Assembly (NCBI GenBank): GCA_034190875.2
Contig: CM067348.1
Coordinates: 33,457,848-33,521,847 of the forward strand
Direction: 5' to 3'
Source of the DNA: Urechis unicinctus
Taxonomy: Eukaryota > Annelida > Polychaeta > Xenopneusta > Urechidae
Length of the DNA: 64,000 nt
Shown: positions 54,092 through 64,000 of the stretch, in pieces
Position numbering within the stretch: position 1 is the first letter of the stretch
How the letters are laid out: the number at the start of each line of letters is the position of its first letter
Translations under genes and position numbers: made by a program
Notes under the pieces: model-generated
Databases searched by the model: none
What the model saw: the letters and a program-made list of their open reading frames with translations, nothing else
Told to the model about the DNA's origin: nothing

Positions 54092-57000
54092 GTATGTTAA
54101 TAAGTACCACTTATCACTAAAACATTAGAATGCTTAAGGACTGAAGATGCTAGTAGTTTCATTGGAACATGAAGCCGTCTGGTTTCCCATAACTTGGATT
54201 GTTTCCCTTTTCTATTATTGCTCTTTGCTTATGATGCTTGTTATATATGGTCTGCTCGTTCTGTAAGTGTTTTGAGGACATGGATTGAACAATGTTAACG
54301 CGTCTTCCAGAAGCAGGTGATATGGTTCTTGGGTTCCTTCACCACAAACCACAGGCATTCATCCAACATGCATTAGAGAGATTAAGAGGGAGAAACTCTT
54401 TCATGTCTGCTCTGAGGCATGAAAAACTTCATACGAACTTGATATGAATAAGCCGCCATGCTCATGTGCGGACTGGCACATTTTCATATTCCACACAAAC
54501 ATCTATGGAGCTTGGTTTTTACAGCCAGTTTAAGTGGAATGAGCAAGGTTGATGTTGGCAGCTACCACCATATTCTTCTTCCGTTCTTCATTAAAGGCAG
54601 GTCCCACTTCACTCTGGGTATAAGTCGCCCTAGATATTGCTCGTCAACCCCAAGTTGGGTGTGTATTGTTTATTATTGACCATAAATAGGAATGGTTTAT
54701 TGATATCTTCCATTGTTCCATATTAATTCCCACTTTAGTGACCATGGAATTAAACATTTAATATTGGTTTAAGAAAGATAATTTGTTTTTTTAGAAAGTC
54801 TGTGTGATTTAGGTTTTTATTAGCGTGAAGCTCGAAAGGTGGCCATAACCACGGATCACAGATCTGACAAGATCAGTAAGTATCATGACCAACATTTTAG
54901 GTAGCAGGTAGCCCGCAGGATTTTATCCCAGATGTATAAGGATGAATGGCCTACTGATTGGTATAATGGTTTAGAACCAATTCCGTCCCAGATCACAGCT
55001 AAGCCTAGGTTGAGCTTAAGCTGTCTCTAAAATGTTGTTAGCCAATCAGAGACACCCTCCCCGTACTACAGGCGTGCGCCAGGATGCGACGTGGGGACAT
55101 AGCATCTGCCTTGTACAACATGCGCCACACCCCCTCTCTCTTGAGCCAGCCGTTAATCCTCAGGAACGCGCTAGGTTAGTGGCTCAAGTTGATGTCCCTG
55201 AGGGCCGACAGTTCACGCCACGAGGTTGTCGAAGGAATAGACAATAGCACGCCCTGTCGATTTCCCGTCGAGTTCTGCTTCGGGTTATAAGCAGACTACG
55301 CATCAACAGTCATGTGTATTTGGTGTTGTTTAGTTATTATAGTAGTGTACTTATGCTCAGTGTGGTTGTCATGCCGTGCTCTGTTCACAGTATTTAAGAG
55401 TTTGTACTTGTTCAGCAGCGTCTTTGGTCAAGGGGACAGATCACTTTCAGCCAGTGGAGGCGTTGACGCGCGAGTCCTGTCTACGACATGATCAACCGGC
55501 CGAGGATCTTTAAGTATCACGTCGCTGTCTGGATCGAATGGAACCCCTAGTTCGGAAAGCTCACGTCAATGATAATTCTTACTGTGTAAATGATTGAATC
55601 ACATTAAGTTTTTCTTTATGTAAATTTTTCAGCTTAAATGCAAGCAGTGGGCATACGCATGTGAAATGACCATGACTTGTTATCCATCAGCCCTGCTTTG
55701 CTAGTTTAGATGCAAGATAAACGACCATGACTTGCTCAGGCTTTATTTTACATTCCATTGGTATAACTTTCTCCTCCTTTAGAACAGTCAGGTTTACTGT
55801 TGCATGTCTAATCTTGCTTCTCTCCCTTTTTCCACCTTAAATCCCATGCCAGGTAGGCCCCCAATGTTAATTAGTTTTAGCGTTGAGGTGCACAGAGAGG
55901 CCGACTCTCTGCTTGGCTCAGATTCACAAGGGTTAGGAGTGTCGCATGATACTCCTGCTGGCGCTATCGATGCTTCGGCATCAATGGTGCCAGTTTCCGA
56001 GTACAGCTGGGGTATCTATGAGTAATTTAGATGCCCTAGCCATAGATATTGCACCTTGTCCCCAATGAAATTAAGATAGGTTTGGATTTCAACCTCTAGA
56101 AAGTAGGTCAGTCTGCACGACATCTACCAACAATTCCTATGTTCAACAATAATTAACTATATGATATAAATACTTTGATTTTACTGTTAAATAATTAATT
56201 GGACCAGAATGGTTTTTAATAACTCTGGTATAATGTACACTGGAATGTGTATTCCACATTTCGACTCAGAACACAGTCATTTCCTTACCAATCATCCCTT
56301 AGTTTAGAATATCCCCATGATTTTTTTTTCACTCATGAAGAGACCTAGTTTCTTTTGTGGATATTCATCCACTTAAAAGGAGAGGGATATGTTGAGTGCC
56401 AAATTGATAACAAACCCACCCTTCACCATAACGTATCCTCTAAGTCATAAGTCGATGGAGTAACCCCCGACAGCTTATATTAATTATAAACCCCAGTTTC
56501 CCAGATCCACAAATGACCTACATGTCTCCCCCTCTCCTCATACATACCCCATATTCCAGAACCACATGGCTTTCCTGCCCAGGCAACGCCTGATAGCCAC
56601 AACCCTCACAGACCTAGCTACCGCATGTCCCATGAGAATTGGGATGGCGTGCCTTAGTCGTTGAGGGAAACAATTTATATTTCAAAATCAGTTCTCTCCT
56701 GGCCTACGAGCTCAATAAATCTCTCTCTTAAATTTAGGCTAAGCAACATCGGAATAAAGCTCAAGTTTGTATTAACCTTACACCAGGAGTTCGATTCTTT
56801 TATTTACTACAAGTGCGTTGCGTGAGCATCTCTACACCACAGATCATGTTACGACAGAATCATTAACAAAACTAATCCGAAAAGTTGTATGTGTGTGTTA
56901 CAGCTCTGAAACCAAATTACCAAGTAGCTATTATGAAGGGGGTGAGTTAGAAATTCAAGTATATGGTAAACCTATTGAGACAACCAGACATTGAATAACT

Positions 57001-57120
57001 CTCGGTCGTTGATTAAGGACATCAGACATGTTTTGGTTAACAAAATCTATGTATTGAAAACATTACAAAACAATTCAGACAAATTGTGTGTGTGTGTGTG
57101 TGTGTGTTATTCCATTCTGA
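54092..57120. other. Mostly non-coding DNA
   Basis: No recognised gene. A GC-richer block at about 55,030-55,560 (ending near CGGAAAGCTCACGTC) and an open 73-codon frame at 55804-56025 may be repeat remnants. A (GT)n run lies at 57085-57107. Confidence 0.4.
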
Positions 57121-57124
57121 AACA

Positions 57125-57463
57125 GTCACCATCATGGATCTATCCCACTTTGAAAAAAAGGTGCTGAATTTTCTGTGCGAGAAGCCTGATGACGATTGGT
57201 AAGTTCATGTGGACCGAACGACATTTAACTGTAAGTTATATCATCGTATATATCATCCATGCATAGGATTTTCTTACAGTTCAGGCAGTTCTTGATATAT
57301 TTATGTTGCCGGTGTTCTGGTAGAATTACAACAGGTGATTGTATTCTTGTCTTTTAAGGAGTATTGGCAGTGTGACAATTGCTGTAAGTGGTATCACCCA
57401 GAGTGCATTGGCCTGCAGAAAGGCTGGGAGGTTCCAGAGGAATTCTTGGGAACAAGCTGTGAG
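57125..57463 (+). pseudogene. PHD-finger exon pair, possibly the C-terminus of the MULE-like gene
   Basis: 57359-57463 reads EYWQCDNCCKWYHPECIGLQ, holding C-x2-C and H-x2-C of a PHD finger. 57132-57180 reads HFEKKVLNFLCEKPDDDW, which could supply the N-terminal half, but only one of its two expected cysteines is present and the splice phase does not fit. Proteins of the MULE-like family often end in such a finger, so it may belong to the gene at 51.2-54.1 kb. That link is inferred from position. Confidence 0.45.
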
Positions 57464-58384
57464 GTAATGCTGCTTGTGCATTGTCAATGAGGAACGTATA
57501 AATCTATCAATTACCTGATCAGTAAAGGCCCCATGAAGTTATCAATGTGTGAAATGAAGGAAAGGCACATTCAGCTTAGTTATTTCATGCAAGCTGCAAT
57601 AACTCGTCTTACAAAAACCATCATTGCTTGTTCATGAAGTAATTTCATGGCAGCTTATCACTTGCATATCCATCCATTGCCCGTTTATTTGAGGCCAGAG
57701 AGTACTATATTGATAGTATGATAATAAGTTTGATGACCTGTGAATGAATAACTTATTGTCTCACAGACCTCCACCAATCACAAATAACCAGTGATTCTGA
57801 CAGTGATTCCTCAGGTGTTGCCCCTCTACCCCAGCATGCAGGGAAGTCTTCTGTCAGAAGCTACAACACACCATTCATTAAATGGAGTTATATTAATGTT
57901 TCATTCCACAACTGCCGTGAGGATATGTGTTATAATAACACCCATAACCATTGTCTTTCTGTCCATGTATGAAAGGAATTTCCTTCTTGGTGCTGTCTGA
58001 TGTATTTTTCCTGATGAATTATTTAATTTAACTCCCCAAGTGCAATTATTTATATAGATGTCATCTTCATACGTGCCTCACATCTGAAGAAAAACTTGCA
58101 TCATGTTGGCGCTCATTTTTCTACAAGTGCAGGGTAACGAAGAATGTTCCTTTCTTTGAAAGCAACTATTCGTCAGGAATTATTTTTTAAAAACCTGATT
58201 TCAGTGATTGCCATTACAAAGGAGCAACATGACAAGTACCGAAAGCTGGCACTGGGATTTTGCCTGGACAAAAGCTGGCAAATATGAGCCACTGGCATCT
58301 GTCAATCTTTCTTAGATCATGCAGTAAGTTCCACAGATATTTTGTGATCTGCTAAACCTCTTTATCTGGCTTATAAAAATACTG
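57464..58384. other. Non-coding DNA
   Basis: Nothing recognised apart from short open stretches. Confidence 0.4.
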
Positions 58385-59390
58385 ATTTATTGTGGGCAAT
58401 CCAACATGGACATGTTATTTTATGTGCTTTTGTAAATCGTCGTTGTGGTCAATCCAACATGGTATATCATTGGCTAGTGAAACTTCTTATAGTGGGCAAT
58501 ACAACATGGATGTGGTATATTGATGGTAAACAAAAATGTATATGGTTTGTTGTGGGCAATCTAGCATGAATATAGTATATGTTGGGCAATCTAACATGAA
58601 TATGGTATATTGTGGGCAATCTAGAATGAATGTGATACATTGCGGGCAATCAATAATGGATATGGAATATTGATGGCAATAAAAAATGCATATGGTATAT
58701 TGCGGGCAATCCAACATGAATATGGTATATAATGGGAAATCAAACATGGACATGATTTATTGTGGGCAATCCATAATGGATATGGTATATCATGGGCAAT
58801 TCAGCATGGATATGATGTATTGTGGGCAATCCAACATGGATATGGTATATTGTGGGCATTACAACATGGATATGGTATATCATAGGCTCGGTGTGGTCAA
58901 TCCAACATGGTGAATCATAGGCTAGTGTAACTTCTTATAGTGGGCAATATAACATGAATATGGTTTATTGTGGGCAATACATGATAGATGTGGTATATTG
59001 TGGGCACTCCATCATGGAGATGGTATATTGTGGGCAATCCAGCAAGGATTTGGTATATTGTGGGCAATCTAACATTGACCTGGTTTGTTGGGGGCAATCC
59101 ATAATGGATTTGGTATATTATGGGCAATCCAACATAGACATGATGTATTGTAGGCAATCCATAATGGATTTGGTATATTATGGGCACTCCAACATGGACA
59201 TGGTTTGGTCCATAATGCATTTGGTATACTATGGGCAATCCAACATGGACATGATTTATTGTGGGCAATCCATAATGGATTTGGTATATTGTGGGCAACC
59301 CAAAATGGGCATGGTTTATTGTGGCCAATCCATAATGGATTTGGTATATTATGGGCAATCCATAATGGACCACTTACACCAAGAAGATCG
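58385..59390 (-). repeat. ~31-bp minisatellite, orientation 2
   Basis: About 28 units of GTGGGCAATCCAACATGGAC and ATGGTATATT, the reverse complement of the array at 50505-50930. Confidence 0.9.
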
Positions 59391-59621
59391 GCGTGTTCGT
59401 GTCTAATGTATATAATAGTGAATGATATGGGTGATAGAAACGTTGTGGAGTGTGGAAAGCTTTGGCGCCTGTTGAAGGATCTAGTGACGTAAAACCATCC
59501 CGGTCACATGATGTAGACTTAAATGTCTCCACCATCACGATCACAGATGCCCCGGTTTATAATTGAAAAAAAAAATCCGAGACTAATTGTTCCTTCACAC
59601 AACTATTCAAGACGCGAGGTT

Positions 59622-59635
59622 TCCCCCCCCCCCCC
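59622..59635. repeat. Poly-C run
   Basis: Fourteen C bases. Confidence 0.9.
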
Positions 59636-59708
59636 AAGAATCAGGTAAATTTCAACCAGAACGCCTAACAACCACGTGTTCAGACTAAATGCTTTGCAAT
59701 CGACATGG

Positions 59709-59764
59709 GAATATACCGCTCCAACGCTAGTGATCGTGTCAGATGTTCAATCGAGAAATGCAGA
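59709..59764. repeat. 56-bp exact direct repeat, copy 1
   Basis: GGAATATACCGCTCCAACGC and the following bases to GAGAAATGCAG recur exactly at 63945-64000, where the window ends. The shared block may be longer beyond the window. Confidence 0.85.
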
Positions 59765-60210
59765 TGTTAACATTATTCATGGATAATGACATCTGACAGT
59801 ATATAGGAATCAGCTACATTATTGATGAAGTAGTGAAGCAGAGAGCGTCATCAAGTGGATATCTTCTTCTCAACTGAAACTTGGTGGGATAGTCTAACGC
59901 ATATATTATGGATTATCGCTTACATAGTAATGTATTATCTTCAGCCCACGTGATATGCGTCCAGTTGGTGCAATCAATTTGGAAACAGGTTGGATCTGTT
60001 TCTTTAATTCATTGGTAATGGCTTATCTCTGACTTGCTGTGTTGTACATTAATCGTATATAACTCAGGAGACTCAGCCAAAAGTCACGTCGATTCGTTTA
60101 CCCAAGGCCTTTAGTAAAAGTAGGGTAGTCAAACTTCACGCGGAACCGTTCTGACAGGACCGTTTTTATATTGTTCTGTGCTCTCGTGTAAATGCCCACT
60201 GACAGCGAAC

Positions 60211-60539
60211 TGTGGTGACGACGTACGTGGGTCCAATGACCTTAACGTGACGGCGTTGCATTAAATCATATGACACCTCTGAGGGGCTTGGCCTTTAACG
60301 TGTCAGCGTGAGTAAATCACGTCCCCTGGAACCGCCCTGGCCTTTTAGGCGGCAAGGCAAAATACAAGTGATCAGACACTTGTAGCCGAGCCGCAGAGAA
60401 GTGAAGACAGCACCAAGCTAGCTCAGTCCAATAAGAAGAAGCAAGAAAAGTATACCAAGTCATCTAAAGAAGAAGATCAAGCAAGTGACGCAACAGCCCT
60501 ACGACAGCAGAAGGTAAGCGGGCTTAGGAAATTACTATA
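60211..60539 (+). mobile_element. Solo LTR of the TatD retrotransposon family
   Basis: Starts TGTGGTGACG and ends ACTATA like the full element's LTRs, is 329 bases long and roughly 75-80% identical by eye. GAAC flanks both sides (60207-60210 and 60540-60543), a clean 4-base target duplication. It keeps CCAAT, ATTAAA, CCGCCCTGGCCTTTTAGGCG and the donor AAGGTAAGCGGGC. It results from LTR-LTR recombination of an older insertion. Confidence 0.88.
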
Positions 60540-60543
60540 GAAC

Positions 60544-62267
60544 GAAGTAATGACAGACTGGACATATACGCTGTAAGTTAATATTAGCTCTTTTATTTGG
60601 TAGCAAAATCCATCATAATTCATCTGGTCGAAAGGGAATGAAGCATAAATCGAACCAGAATATCGTCGGTACCCAAAAATGATGGTACGGGTGGAATATT
60701 CATTAGAATTCCACAAGAATGATGGAATATTGAAGAAAAATAATAATTTACTTCTGATCCGGGTATTGGCATTATATTGATTTTCAATAGTTGTTAAATC
60801 GTCGTTTACTGCTTTTAACTCGAATAACTGGCCGAATAACTCGTAATTTTCATGAAATTGATCTTTTTAGTTTATGACACCCCTTCACATACTCAAGCCT
60901 TGTTGACTGCTAAGTTTCTGTGGGCTTTGGTCTGGGGCAATACATTCACATTCGCCCAGTAGAAGTAGATAAAGTGGGAGAGAGAGTGTTTGGCATCTGA
61001 GTGTAGTGATGGAGGATGAATGGATCTGTATGTTCTGACAAAGTATAAATAACCCTGCAAATCCATAAAATGAACAATTCATACAAGTTGTAGCTTGGCA
61101 ACGCTGCGATTGTGACCCGTCTACTTGGCAACGTCTGTTGGTGGGCTGTAAATCTGGGACGTTTCCATGGTAATTTGCGATTGAAACTGACTTTTGCGTG
61201 TAGTGAGTGATTTTTAGATGCATAGGAATAGTTGAGGCAGACAAAATGACAGGGAAATCCATTGATGGTGTTTAGGACAGTAATAGTCTTCTGTTTGGTG
61301 ACTGCTAACGGCACCTCACGCACACTCTGCATGTTGTCTGGACTAGCATTTACGCGTCAAATTAGTTCTCGGGATTAATATTTATTTGAAAACCTCAGTC
61401 AGGCGAGTCTGAATGAACAGCCATTTCGGACACAATTGAGTACCAGCAGACAGGCATTACCCAGAACTGTTGTTAATGAACGTTACAGGATCCGCTAATC
61501 CCTGCCATGACTCCACTCTAAACTTCACATTAGCTATTAGTTATAGGTGATACGTTGATAACCATTCCGATTCTTGATATGGATTTTGCGTTTGTAACTT
61601 ATATTTTTTGTTTTAATCAAAGTCCGTGGCGTCAAAACCATCGCAGCCTATGCGGAAGTTTCTCAATGCGATGCGGGCGGGCGAGGTGTTGTGGCGGTGG
61701 GGGGCACTATATATCATTGGAGTTGTTTACGACTTTCAGGGCCTTTCCTAGCAAAAAGATAAATTTGACAGAGCTTGTAGAATATGGGGTATATTGTTTC
61801 TGTGCGATGTGTTTATTGAACTTTGGGTGGACTTTGATTAGCCCCACAACCAAACAAGATGTTAGCAAAGATTGACGAGACTAAAACATGTATTTATAGG
61901 AAAGTAACCCCTCCTGACGCATTAAGCTATTCTTATAACCTGTTGCCAGCCTCAGTGAGATCCCATCAGGATAAGACATGGCGACAGAGAATTGCTGACC
62001 AAATAAGGTAAAGATTGCGGTTTCTGTTTTTGTGTAGGTTTTTGTGTTTGTCAATGGCAAACCTCAGGTAATTGAGCATTTCAGATCTAAAGAAAAGAAG
62101 GGGGCGCATGATAATCATAAGGAATAGCTTGAATATACATCAGTTTTCCAGCTGCCACCCAAGTGACGTCTCGTCTTCATCACTACGACCACAAAAGCGC
62201 CGAAGCTGTCGCATGTTTTTGGTAAAATTCTGTTACTTTAGCATTTGATAGTTATTTTGACATACAG
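60544..62267. other. Non-coding DNA, part of a dispersed repeat
   Basis: 60,600-60,860 shares words (GTTAAATCG, CTCGAATAACT) with 30,170-30,310. 60,885-61,880 has open stretches on both strands (61555-61875, plus; 60885-61332, minus) without recognised motifs. Confidence 0.4.
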
Positions 62268-62330
62268 AAGGATATGAACCAGCGAACTGCTGTCCACAAG
62301 TCGAACATCTTAACCACTCTCTATCGCGTC
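62268..62330 (-). repeat. Possible tRNA-derived SINE head
   Basis: The minus strand reads GTGGTTAAGATGTTCGACTT and CTGGTTCATATCC, similar to a tRNA A-box region and B box (GGTTCRANNCC). No complete cloverleaf can be drawn, so a SINE relic is likelier than a tRNA gene. Confidence 0.35.
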
Positions 62331-62339
62331 CAACCATCA

Positions 62340-63660
62340 TCCCAGCTCGTTTACGTTGTTCATATTCGAATCACGCATTGTCTGACGTTGTTAATATTCG
62401 CATCACTCGCTGTCTGACGTTCATTATCTTCGCATCTCGCTCTATTTGATGTTGTTGAGATTCACATCACGGGCTGTCTGATGTTGTTTAGATCCACATC
62501 ACGGGCTGTCTGATGTTTAGATCCACATCACGGGCTGTCTGATGTTTAGATTCACATCACGGGCAGTCAGGTGTTGTTTAGATTCACATCACGTGCTGTC
62601 TGACGTATTGATTCACATTACGGGCTGTATGACGTTGTTAAGATTCACATCACGCTCTGTTTCGTGTTGTTTAGATTCACATCACAGGCTGTCTGATGTT
62701 GTTGAGATTCACATCACATGGGCTGTCTGATGTTAAGATTCACATCACGGGCTGTCTGATGTTGTTTAGATTCACCTCACACTCTGTTTGGTGTTGTTTA
62801 GATTCACATCACGGGCTGTTTTAGATTCACATCACGGACTGTCTGATGTTGTTGAGATTTACATCACGGGCTGTCTGATGTTGTTTAGATTCACATCACG
62901 TGTTGTCTGATGTTATTGAAATTCACATCACAGGCTGTGTGATGTTGTTAATATTCACATCACTCGCTGTCTGACGTTCATTATCTTCGCATCTCGCTCT
63001 ATTTGATGTTGTTGAGATTCACATCACGGGCTGTCTGATGTTGTTTAGATTCACATCACGGGCTGTCTGATGTTGTTGAGATTTACATCACAGGCTGTCT
63101 GATGTTGTTTAGATTCACATCACGGACTGTCTGATGTTGTTGAGATTTACATCACGGGCCTGTCTGATGTTTTGATTCACTTCACAGGCTGTTTGATGTT
63201 GTTGAGATTTCCATCACGGGCTGTCTGACATTGTTTAGATTCACATTACGAGCAGTCTGATGTTGTTTAGATGAGATTCACATCACAGGTTGTCTGATGT
63301 TGTTGAGATTTACATCACGGGCTGTCTGATGTTGTTTAGATTCACTTCACAGTCTGTCTAATGTTGTTTAGATTCACTTCACAGGCTCTCTGGTGTTGTT
63401 TAGATTCACATCATGCTCTGTCTGATGTTGTTTAGATTCACATCACGGGCAGTCAGGTGTTGTTTAGATTCACATCACGTGCTGTCTGACGTATTGATTC
63501 ACATTACGGGCTGTATGACGTTGTTAAGATTCACATCACGCTCTGTTTCGTGTTGTTTAGATTTACATCACGGGCTGTCTGATGTTGTTGAGATTTACAT
63601 CACGGACCTGTCTGATGTTGTTTAGATTCACATCACGTTCTGATTGTGTTAACCGTTGTC
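62340..63660. repeat. 32-bp satellite with higher-order repeats
   Basis: About 40 units of GATTCACATCACGGGCTGTC and TGATGTTGTTTA. Blocks repeat at a larger scale: the variant run beginning near 62,390 recurs near 62,940, and that near 62,550 recurs near 63,430. Decayed units (GTCTGACGTTG, GCGTTGTC) continue to about 63,935. Confidence 0.9.
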
Positions 63661-63944
63661 TGGTATTGTTTATGTTTACATCAATCGTTGTCTTACACGG
63701 CTTTTGTTTGCGTCAAGCATTGTCTGACGTTGCTTGAGTTTGTGTCATGCGTTGGCTGATGCTTGTGTTAGATTGCATCAAGCGACGGCCATTGCTTATA
63801 TCAGCATAAAGCGTTGTCTGTCGTTGTTAATATTGCGCTAAGAGTTTTCTAGCATTGTTTCTAGTTGTATCAATGGTTGTCTGACATAACGTATATTTGC
63901 ATCCAACATTGGCTGGCGTTGTTTATGTTGTGATCAAGCGCTGT

Positions 63945-64000
63945 GGAATATACCGCTCCAACGCTAGTGATCGTGTCAGATGTTCAATCGAGAAATGCAG
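63945..64000. repeat. 56-bp exact direct repeat, copy 2 (at window edge)
   Basis: Identical to 59709-59764; runs off the window. Confidence 0.85.

Noticed and set aside
61555..61875. 106-codon frame with Cys/Gly-rich middle
   Set aside because: No recognised motif, no splice evidence, and comparable chance frames occur nearby.
62268..62330. A functional tRNA gene
   Set aside because: Only B-box-like and partial A-box-like words are present; no acceptor stem or cloverleaf can be formed.

Overview
The window is eukaryotic, animal nuclear DNA. Genes are split by GT-AG introns, tandem repeats are abundant, and several transposon types are present. No bacterial operon, Shine-Dalgarno or phage layout is visible. 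A nicotinic-receptor-type Cys-loop gene, EGF plus chitin-binding type 2 modules, a MULE-transposase-like sequence and TatD-carrying Ty3/gypsy elements suggest a lophotrochozoan such as a mollusc. That placement is an inference; no species can be named.

Layout. 1-4.5 kb: non-coding sequence with two decayed EGF/chitin-binding modules. 4.55-5.14 kb: an interspersed repeat whose second copy lies at 38.5-39.1 kb. 5.15-8.29 kb: a nicotinic acetylcholine receptor-like gene, probably a pseudogene. 9-11.1 kb: four unrelated tandem repeats. 11.95-21.49 kb: a complete Ty3/gypsy-type LTR retrotransposon inserted into a 60-bp minisatellite. 23.6-26.6 kb: a decayed Ty3/gypsy element on the minus strand. 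28.1-35.8 kb: AT-rich fold-back and long-inverted-repeat transposon remains. 35.9-36.9 kb and 40.4-45.5 kb: two minisatellites that each reverse orientation near their middle; the second is interrupted by a 2.3-kb insertion. 46.5-48 kb: an unrecognised multi-exon coding candidate. 51.2-54.1 kb, perhaps to 57.5 kb: a MULE-transposase-like pseudogene with a possible PHD exon downstream. 49.8-53.5 kb and 58.4-59.4 kb: more minisatellites. 60.2-60.5 kb: a diverged solo LTR of the main retrotransposon family. 62.3-63.7 kb: a 32-bp satellite with higher-order structure.

The main discovery candidate is the retrotransposon at 11,949-21,487. It has 341-bp LTRs differing at one position, a 4-bp target duplication, a tRNA-Leu-like primer site and a polypurine tract. 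It combines three unusual parts: a helix-hairpin-helix segment opening the Gag region, a full C4HC3 PHD finger ending the integrase, and a third ORF in the env position. That ORF encodes a C2H2-like finger followed by a complete TatD-type metal-dependent nuclease domain. A consensus splice donor inside the LTR and a strong acceptor 2 bases before the ORF3 ATG suggest that the nuclease is made from a spliced subgenomic RNA. Pol appears to be reached by -1 slippage at a GGGAAAC heptamer in the Gag/Pol overlap. This copy carries several frameshifts, nonsense codons and two active-site substitutions despite its near-identical LTRs. It may be a non-autonomous copy moved in trans, or some breaks may be assembly errors.
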